DNA of 64,000 bases from Stenotrophomonas sp. SAU14A_NAIMI4_8 (GTDB lineage Bacteria; Pseudomonadota; Gammaproteobacteria; Xanthomonadales; Xanthomonadaceae). The position numbers and the translations under genes are program-made. Where the stretch lies: NCBI RefSeq assembly GCF_003086695.1, contig NZ_CP025999.1, positions 4,168,344 to 4,232,343 of the forward strand, read 5' to 3'. Below the pieces are notes generated by a model. That model did no database searches. It had not been told where the DNA came from and was given only the letters and a program-made list of their open reading frames with translations. Every line of letters begins with the position of its first letter. Position 1 is the first letter of the stretch. Positions 7,590 to 16,200 of the stretch are shown in pieces.

Positions 7590-9046
7590 CTAGAAGCTCA
7601 TGCTCACTTCGGCGCCCACAATGCGCGGGCTGTCAATCGGGCCGTAGTAGTTGCCGTCGCGCCCGAACGCCAGGTTGTCGAAGATCAACCCGTTCACGCG
7701 CCGCTTGTTGGTCAGGTTCTGCACGAACAGGCGGCCGGTCCATGGGCCCTGTTCGTAGCCCACCTGCAGCCCGATGATGGCCACGGCCGATTGGTAGGCA
7801 CGGTTGCGCTCATCCAGCGCGCTGGAACCGGTAAACGCCGATTCCACCCGCCCGAAGACGCCGGACGGGTGCTGGTAGCGTGCCGCCAGATAGCCCGTGT
7901 AATGCGGCGTCAGCTTCACCCGGTTGCCGGCCAGGTTTTCGTCCACCGTGGCCCAGAGCTTGGTGTACTTCGCATCCACATAGCCCACGTTGGCGGTCAG
8001 GGTGAAGCCCGGCGCCAGTTCATAGGCGCCTTCCAGTTCGGCGCCGCGCGAGCGGATCGATGCATCCGAGCCCACATAGTCCGACGAAATCGGGCGCCCG
8101 TTGGCATCGGTGGCCACCTGGATTTCCTGCCAGTTGTCCGAGGTGATGTGGAACAGGGCGCCGCCGATGTGGCCGCGGCCACCGCCGACGTTCATCTTGA
8201 AGCCCAGCTCGTGGCTCCACATCATTTCCGATTCGTAGCGCAGCACCTTGTCATTCACTACATCGCTCTGCGCGGCGGCCAGATTGAAGCCGCCGGGGAT
8301 ATAGCCCTTGGCCGAGGCCGCGTAGAACGAGAGGTTGTCGGTGGCGTCGTAGCGCAGCGACACGCGCGGCAGGGTTGCATGGAAGGTGTGTTCCAGCGCG
8401 GCGTCGCGGTACAGCACCAGCCCACTTTCGGCCAGGTCCAGCGAACCGGCACGCTGTTCGGTGGAACGGCGCGCCTGCTCGTGGCGCAGGCCCAGGCTGG
8501 CGGTCAGCTTCGGCACGGCGGGGAAGGTGTAGCTGGCCGTGGCAAACACGCTGTAGTCCTGGCCCTTGGCGGTCTGCCGGGGTGCCAGGTTGTAGCTGTT
8601 CAAGCCACGGGTAATCGGTCCGACGAAGGTGCCCAGGATCGAATCCTTGTCGGTGCGGTAGGTGGAAACACCGGCCATCCAGGTCAGTGCCTGGTCATCC
8701 GGCGAGCTGAAGCGCGCCTCGGCATTCCAGGCGTCCTGCTTGTCGTAGGTACGCCCGGCCAGCGCCGCGCTCTCGGTCATGTCGAAGTCGTAGCCCGCCG
8801 AAACATCCTCGTGGGTGCGGTAGGACGCGGCCACGTCGAAGGTGCCGGCCTCCAACTGCCACTGCGCACTCAAGCCGACCACCGTCTCATCCTTCTCGGT
8901 GCGCTTGGGCGCATCGTTGATATAGGTGAAGTCACCGGCTTGGCGCCCGCCGTTGAGGCGCGTGCCGTAGGTGCGGTTGTACAGGCCCACATCCAGCGGC
9001 AGGTATTCGTACTCGAACATGCCCGGCGCGCGCGTGCGCAGGTTCC
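7590..9046 (-). pseudogene. TonB-dependent receptor, 5' end lost at IS3 scar
   Basis: About 485 codons of an outer-membrane beta-barrel survive. They end in the canonical C-terminal phenylalanine (GAEVSMSF), with barrel features such as RLFVQNLTNKRRVNGLIFDNL and LSLRYDATDNLSFYAASAKGYIPGG. The signal peptide, TonB box and plug domain are missing. The frame continues past 9046, but those codons are antisense to a transposase remnant and are unrelated to receptors. The remaining part resembles siderophore-type receptors. Without plug and signal it cannot be exported or function, so it is called a pseudogene. Confidence 0.85.
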
Positions 9047-9301
9047 GAGCATGAGCCGGCGAGGAAACTGCCCCGACAATGCAGTGGCTGAGAGCGTCTT
9101 CAGCGCGCTGAAGAAGAAACGGATCAAGCGACGGATCTATCCCACCCGGGACGAGGCGCCCTCCGACGTATTCAATTACGTCGAGATGTTCTACAACCCG
9201 GTCCGCCGGCATGGTTCCGCCGGTGGCCTGGCCCCTGTAGAGTTTGAACGTCGCTACGCGCAAAGCGGCTCATGAGTTTCTACGGAAGTCTGGCCGGTCC
9301 A
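9047..9301 (+). mobile_element. IS3-family transposase remnant (OrfB C-terminus and right end)
   Basis: The plus strand encodes the last ~74 residues of an IS3-family OrfB: SMSRRGNCPDNAVAESVFSA, then the RRRIYPTRDEA region and YNPVRRHGSAGGLAPVEFE, stopping at 9273-9275. This contains the terminal Glu of the DDE triad, but the preceding integrase core and OrfA are absent. Downstream, the sequence ends TGGCCGGTCCA near 9301, whose reverse complement (TGGACCGGCCA) has the TG terminus expected of an IS3 inverted repeat. Left of 9047 the sequence is TonB receptor. The fragment marks a deletion or recombination that removed the receptor's 5' end. Confidence 0.8.
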
Positions 9302-9511
9302 AAACGGCGTTGCAGCGAAGGATTCGGCGAGGCTCCGGCTGGCACAACACTGTTGAGCGAGGCACCGTCGTGGTTCTGAAGCGGTGGTTGTGCGGCTGGA
9401 GCCCGCTCACAATCGCCTGTCATCCATAGTTCCATCCCGCCCTAATGCGGCCCCAACGAATCTAGCCGCTTCATTTGAATAGACCACGCGTCACTGACCA
9501 TGACGATCCCA
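9302..9511. other. Non-coding junction between IS scar and A/T-rich island
   Basis: About 210 bp without a convincing gene. One open frame crosses the IS end but shows no recognisable protein. Base composition shifts here from GC-rich to visibly A/T-richer sequence, which marks the left edge of the island carrying the large fusion gene. Confidence 0.4.
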
Positions 9512-10051
9512 CTAACGCGGCTTCATTGCGCGAACTGAGCTCCGAATCGATTCTGCAACAGAGGGCATTGCGCCGCACTCAATCGCGAGCTTGAAGAACT
9601 CCTCAGCAGCATGATGTGGAATCAAACCATTTGAACGGACGCAATCTCTCGCGAAGGGTGCGAGATCGTTAATATCACCACCGGTTAGATATCCTGAACC
9701 CATCGCCTCATCCTTAAACCTCTCAATCGCCGAAAGAGGAAGGTCTGGCCCACAAACAAAATACTTAATATATTTGATGAAAGTTGGATGTATCAGCAAT
9801 TCATCGCCGGAAGTTCCGTTGCGTTCAATAGCCTGAACTCGCGACTTACCCCGCCCGCCAGGGTTTAACTGGGGATCCGTCAAGTATGCAATCCTCTCTT
9901 TCGGGACAGCCCCTCGATCTAGAAGGCTGCGAGCAAGAAGCCCCATTGAAGCAAGCGAGCTAGCGGTTTGATCTAGAGCACTAGAGTCGAAATCGATAGA
10001 ATGAAAAAGCGCATTCTCATCAATCGTCAAATAAATATCAGGAGCACTCAT
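9512..10051 (-). CDS. Hypothetical protein, companion of the primase-RT-nitrilase gene
   Basis: From the ATG at 10051 (MSAPDIYLTIDENALFHSID) the product is 179 residues; a GTG three codons upstream (10060) is possible. A GAGAGG ribosome site lies 9 nt before the ATG. It is a soluble, mostly alpha-helical protein without signal or membrane segments; I recognise no family. Motifs include LTDPQLNPGGRGKSRVQAI near the middle and a helical C-terminus (HHAAEEFFKLAIECG). It is 163 bp downstream of the giant gene on the same strand with the same A/T-rich codon use, so it probably belongs to the same system. The role of the pair is unknown. Confidence 0.6.
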   Translation of the reverse strand: MSAPDIYLTIDENALFHSIDFDSSALDQTASSLASMGLLARSLLDRGAVPKERIAYLTDPQLNPGGRGKSRVQAIERNGTSGDELLIHPTFIKYIKYFVCGPDLPLSAIERFKDEAMGSGYLTGGDINDLAPFARDCVRSNGLIPHHAAEEFFKLAIECGAMPSVAESIRSSVRAMKPR

Positions 10052-10263
10052 TAAAAACACCCTCTCAATATTTTAATTTCAGAACAGTAACTGAAAGCAC
10101 GCAAACAAAACGCCATAACGATTTCGAAAGGGCAGTTCCGCGCTCGATAGAATTCACTTAAAGATACTGGCACATAGCAAGGCGATGCGAACTTAGAGCG
10201 ATACCGCGGGACATCAGTACTGCTCACCTCGCCCCCCGCCAATGTCCGACCATGCGGGCACAT
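10051..10263 (-). CDS. Possible small protein bridging the two island genes
   Basis: This 70-codon frame starts at ATG 10263 inside the 3' end of the giant gene (overlap 50 bp, different frame). Its TAA overlaps the ATG of the companion gene (TAATG), an arrangement typical of translational coupling. The product is Cys-rich (six Cys) and matches nothing I recognise. It could be a leader, a short real protein, or a chance frame in a 162-bp gap that instead holds an RNA. The gap also carries a small hairpin (TTTCAG 10077-10082 with CTGAAA 10091-10096). Confidence 0.25.
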   Translation of the reverse strand: MCPHGRTLAGGEVSSTDVPRYRSKFASPCYVPVSLSEFYRARNCPFEIVMAFCLRAFSYCSEIKILRGCF

Positions 10264-13200
10264 TTATGCGCGCCAACTGACCATTGCAAGTGAGATCAGC
10301 CACCAAGAAATCCACCCAAGCTGGCTCCGATCCACTGCTGCTTGCCTTAAGGCCAGGCTGCTGATGTCGATCTCTGCGCCATGCATTGAATCGCTCACAC
10401 AGAGAATCTGGATCACCGAAACTCTTCGAGAAATTTTCTACCAATCTTCTATATTCGGCGTCACTAACTCCCTCGTGCTGGGCTCCAAGCAATTGCTGAT
10501 ATGCACTCGCGAAACCATCTCTATCGCATGTAACCCTCGACAGAAAGTTGGCGCTTTGCAGTAGGCCTTCTATCTTTTTGATCAGCGTTTCCCTGTCGGA
10601 CTCAGAAATTTGCGCGCCCGACTCCTCGGGTGCAACAAGGGCTCGTGCCAGCCCTCCTATACTCCTCTTGCTGTCCGCCACTTCAACAATTGGCATGTAC
10701 GCCACTAACGCCATTGGCTCAGGCAACAGTTGCGGTCGCGGCTTGCCACTAACCACATGGACCGGGTCAATATCAACAACGACTAGCGCCTGATCTTTAC
10801 CCGATAGCGGACCTTGCCCGTCCGCTTGGAGGATCCCCTTTTGCCACCCGTGATAGGGAGTGAGCAGCTTGACCACGCCAACCTGAGATTTGCTGCGAGT
10901 CACGGAGTCGATTCCGATAAAGCAACTCTCCCCGTTTGCGCCATCAAAGACCGCGTTGCAAAAAACTGTCGCTGTACCTGATGCAAGCACACTTGCTTGG
11001 CCAGCATGCCAATAGTCATTACTTCGGCTAGTGTGAGCAGGCACAATGAGGACAGAGCGTCGCTCACGGCGGCCGTGCGCGAATGTAAGCAGATCACCAA
11101 CTGCAAGCAAATCGTCCGTAACTTCGTTACTAGCCTGTTTGGGGTCCTCAGAAAACAATGCTAGCATCTTCTCAAGCTCTTGCTCCAGTGGCCTACGGTT
11201 TGCCGGACTAGTCAGAAGGAAAAGCTCCGAACAAATCAGCTCCATGCAGTAGCGCAGCTTCGGAGAGTCGTTTACCAACGCGTTGACTAACCCCTTGATG
11301 TCAGAACCACGCCACGATTCCGAGCCGGAGCGGAGATCGCTTATCGCGTCGAGCACACCCTCATCAGAAAAGAGAGGAGCCAATTTCCCAAGATGCGGCC
11401 TGAATAGCTCGTGCGCCGCTACAGATCTGTACTTCTTACCTCTAGACATTTCTATTGTAGGAGAACGAGCATCCAGGCCCAGCTGAGTGACCAAAGAGTT
11501 CTCCGGCCTCCACAACAAGGTGGTGATTTCCTTCAAATGTTCAGACTCAACAGTTGAAGAGAAATTCCGGTATGTGCCTGCGAGAATCGAAAGGCCTGGA
11601 TAGTGAAGCGTGAGCTCCCGTTTCATCCATTCGATTGTGTCCTTTCGAACTGAGACTTCGGGCAGAACCAAGAGCTCCACGCCCAGCGAGTGGCACGCCT
11701 GCAGTGCCTCCGTCAAAACTGCTCGGCGTCGATGTTCCGACCAAGAGATGAGGGCCATCTCTTGATTCCAGAGGTGTTCTCCGCCCGGTGTTGCCGCTGC
11801 TCTTACTGCCATAAATTCAGAATTTCCCAGTAGGGAGATCAATTCATCGCGAGCGCCCTGACCCAGCGGAATTCCATCGATACCCACTTCGGCTAGCGGA
11901 TGCGAATAGCTGTCTTGGGACCGAAGCTGAAGCAGCGCTACGCGGAAGTGACTACTGGCCCTTGCGACACTAACCACGTCGCCAGGCTCTGCTCTCCTGC
12001 GACGAGACAGAGATATTTTCTGTCGTTGCCGAAGATGGCTGAGACCTTCGACTGATTTAGTGCTCTCAAACATAGCATCCTGACTCAGGCGATAGGTCTC
12101 CCCAACGGGAGCCGGGCTCTCAGGGTCCACCGTTGATTCTGCCGCCGCCGAGTCGGGATACTTCGCTACACGGGCCGACGACGCGGGCCATCGATCAAAA
12201 TCCGTGGGCTTAACTTCCGATCCTTCAGTGTTTCTAGTGTCGTTTACTCGATCCACCGAGATCCAACTTCCGAGCTTGGATCCGAGCCAGTGAACTGCTA
12301 TGAGCTCGCCAGTGGACTTCACGCGACTTTCGGTCCAAGCGGACAGCCTCTGCCTGTTCCTAACTACTCGCTCTACATCACCTGGGCCGACTGATGTGTA
12401 CTGGGCTTTAGCCATCTGCCAACCGACACCGCTAGCATCAGTGAATTCATCAGAGTGAGGGTCCCTGCTGAACTTCCCATGCTCGACGCGCACCACTTGG
12501 ATATCTAGAAGTAGATCAATTCCATGAACAGCAGCCGACACCGCCTCCACAAGCGCATCGCAAGTCTCATCATCTACAGTTTCCAAACCATCGAATGGCC
12601 ATACGCCCTGCTCCAACGACATCGGGGAATCTGCTGGAACAGCGCCTCCATATGTCCATTTGCTGAGAATTCCAAAAGTGCGAACCAGCGCGGAATTCTC
12701 TAGAACCGAGGGGAAGTTTGAATCCAACAATCCAACCATAGCGAGCATCCAGTGCCATGGCGATGCACGCCCAAGTGCGACCCAATCCGAATCCGAGAGC
12801 CACTTTCGAATTGCAGCGTAATCTGCCTGAGGATCGGCGCGTAATCCATCGGGCGCAGACCAGTCAGATGGCAAGTACAGATGCTCCTTCATTTGGCTTC
12901 TACTACTTTGTGTAAGACCCCACAGAGCAGCGACTGAGCCACGCAGGCCGCTTGTCGCAACAGAAAGCGCCAAGGCAGTTCGCAGCCATGCTTCAGTTTC
13001 CGTAGTGTCGGCCTGCGAACGGTGACGATCATCGCCTTGCATAGCCTTGTACAGAGATGTCATCAACAAGAGTTCCGGGCGCTTACCCCTCTGCTCAACA
13101 TCCACTACGGCAAGATCAAGTCCCTGGAGCACCCAAAGAGGAAGCCGGCTGATCGCTTCTGGGAAGATCAGATGAAGTTGACTGCGAAGACTGCTCTCAC

Positions 13201-16200
13201 TTCGGCGAGACAACCGCAGGGCCATGGCCCTTGTCTCTGCCTCGGTTGCAATGACATAACGCACTTGGGCTGATAAGTCCTGTGCTATCGGATACTTCCT
13301 TAGCACGTCCAAAGTTCGCTTGACAGTTCTCGGCAGATACCCCCTGCTGTTTCCGTACTCCGAGACGTCCACCTGCGCTTCTGAAATATAGAATCCTTGG
13401 AGCTTACGGAGCTGCTGTCTAAGAACATACCCCTCAATCAAATCTGCGACTTCATGAGGTGAAGGCGCCTCACTGAAATCAGCGGGAAGTACCTCTTCTC
13501 GCACTCCGACCTCGCCCGCCAAGCCCATAGCCAAGCCGAGTACATCAGCGACCGTCCAGCCCACGCGCCAAACGTCAGCGTGCGCTTTAGGAACGCTAAT
13601 AGTTCGTGCGCGACCATCCTGATCATGGAACCAAGCGTTAATGCCGAGCAGCTCGCGCGGCATTGGATCGGCCAAGAGATGCAGTCCCCTGCCCCGCTCC
13701 GATGCGTACTGGACCAACTGCGGCTTGAAAGGAACATAGACAGTTCCTTCAGCCGCGCCCTTCTCTACATGGATTGCATAGAGAGCATCGAAGAGAACTG
13801 TAGCAACCTCTATAGGCCTCCCGAGAAGAGCCAAATCCCCTGAGCCAATGGCGCTCCAGGGCACTGCGCCAGTACTCCTTTCAATCCCAAGAAGCTTAGC
13901 GGGCGAATCTACCCGTCGAAAATCTATGCTGGACCACGTACTTTCTACTTCCCTGTGCTCATGGAACACGACTCCAACGAACTCACGCGAGCTTTTTTGC
14001 ATCGGCGGAGCCGTAAAAACAAGGATGTCTCTCTGCCCGTCCACATCGGACTTTTCCAGCGCATATAGAGACGAAGTTCTTTCATCTGCAATCGGAAGAT
14101 GGGGTATGAGTACGATGCCTGCTGATCCATCCACGCCCGATAGTAGATGTGGGAATCTCTCCAATACCTCCAGCCCGCTTCGTCTAGGCGCGCTGTTTAG
14201 CACGAAGTCTATGGCAAGGCCCAGTACGTCGGCTGCTCCTGACTCAGCGCAAGCAGCCTCCTCGCTCGTCAGAAGAGAGCGGACACCGTCTGCCAGATTG
14301 AGACCAGCGGAGAAAGAGGTAGATTCTTTAGCGCGCCCTCTCAGTTCATTTAACGGATCCCACACTCCATCTGCGCTTGCGCCTCCCGCAGAGTTGAGCG
14401 CTTCCGCAGCAATGCATAACCACTCAACAGAAGTCACCGAGTCTGCACGATGGGCATCAATCGGCGGCCTGGGTGAGTCGGTGCCTACAAGTCTCCGAGC
14501 CTTAGTAGCGATCAGGCGGGAACGCCGTAGCAGATGTGATCGGTTCTCGACCGCGCTGACATCTGTAAAGAAGTCAGGCCGACAAACCACTTCACCCAGC
14601 GCCTTTCGGAGCGCTCGATTCTTCGGCACCTCAAGCAATGCCTGTCCATTCTCTACCCAGGGATTCGGATCGAGCAGGCGGTCCAGTCCCTCGATTGCAT
14701 AGAGCCACTGATAGCCGCGCTTCCTAAAGCCAGAGCTCCACTCGTGATCTTGGCAAACACTGTCCCATAGCTTCCAGAATCTTTCCCATACATCGCGGCT
14801 AGCTTGACTAGTTACACCATCCCATTCCTGTGCTACTTGCCACCACAGCCAGCGCGCGCACAACCCGAGATCGCTCGGCCTAAGATCCTGAGCGTTCATT
14901 GCAGCTTCTACTTGAGCACGAACTCCTGATGGATTTGTGATGAGATCTGGATGCCGCAGCATCTTCAACGCGCACTGGCGATCAACATCAGGCATATCCT
15001 GTGCCATGCCCCAACCAGCCTCGCCATCGCCGACAAGCGGCGGCTCCCACCCGGGAACCGAGCCAGCCAGCCCTCGCCCCTCATTTAGCTGTTGCATCAC
15101 GGCGTGCGGTGAGCCCGCGCGCACCCGATCTCCTTTATGTATGAGAGAGATCGAAGAGAGAGCCGCCTCTGCTTGCAGAGCCTCTCGCATTTCACCAAGT
15201 GCCTGCTCACTGTCTGCGAAGATAACTATGTCATCGACGTAGCGGGCGTATCCTGCTGTTGGCCGATAAATTCCATCTTCAGAAGGCTTTGAGGTTCGTC
15301 GGATGAACTGGCGAGCACAGTTATCCACAGGGAACAGTGCAATTGTTCCGATGTATGCAGAAATAACTGGTCCCTGTGGAATTCCGATTGCTTCGCTGCT
15401 CCGGTCTACGTCACCATCACGCTTGGGGCTTCTTGACGCGAACCCAAAAAGAAACCCCATCAGCAAGCGCTCAAAAGCGCCTGCGTAGGCATCTTTGACA
15501 TCGCCTACGTCCAACCCGAACATCTCCGAGAAGCCAAGTGGGATTCCACTCGAGTTCAATTCATCGAACAGTGGAGTGAGTAGACGATCTCGAACTACGT
15601 ACCGCTGCACGTTGTCGTAATAGCGCTTTGCATCCAAGCGAAGCACGTGCACTTGAGAACCTATAGCATGGCACTGCTGGGACAAGCTGCCCATGAAGTC
15701 ACGCCAACATTCTCCAAACGGCCTGAACATCCCTTGGTCGGAAGGCGTTTTATCTCCCTCCAGAACATCCATATCAATCTGATATCCGAAGCTCAGTGTG
15801 GGTGGCTCACCAGCATGGACGTTAGGTTCGCTGAGCGCTTCAAAGGGGCCCGTAACAACGACCTCCCCCCGTGAGGAGTACCAACGCACTGCAGGAATAC
15901 TGGAAGAGAAAGTTCTCCCAGCCGCATTGAGCCGATCGTGTCGCTGAGTGAGAAGCTCATTCAAAACAATCTGCTGCACATGAAGATCGGCAGGGTGAGG
16001 CATAACCTTACGACGCGGGTCTTCTAGGATGGTCTCATCGGCGCTCAGCTTGCGAGGCAGATTCACCGCATCGAATGGTGCAACCTGGACCCAGTGGGAG
16101 TCACTACCGCGCATCAGACTTTGCAACCTATCGACGGCAATTTGATCGAATAGCCGAGCGTTGCCACCGAGCGTCAGCCATGCCTCTTCGTCGCAGGGGA

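Noticed and set aside
9244..9429. A 61-codon plus-strand frame crossing the IS3 right end.
   Set aside because: It overlaps the transposase tail out of frame and matches no protein; probably chance.
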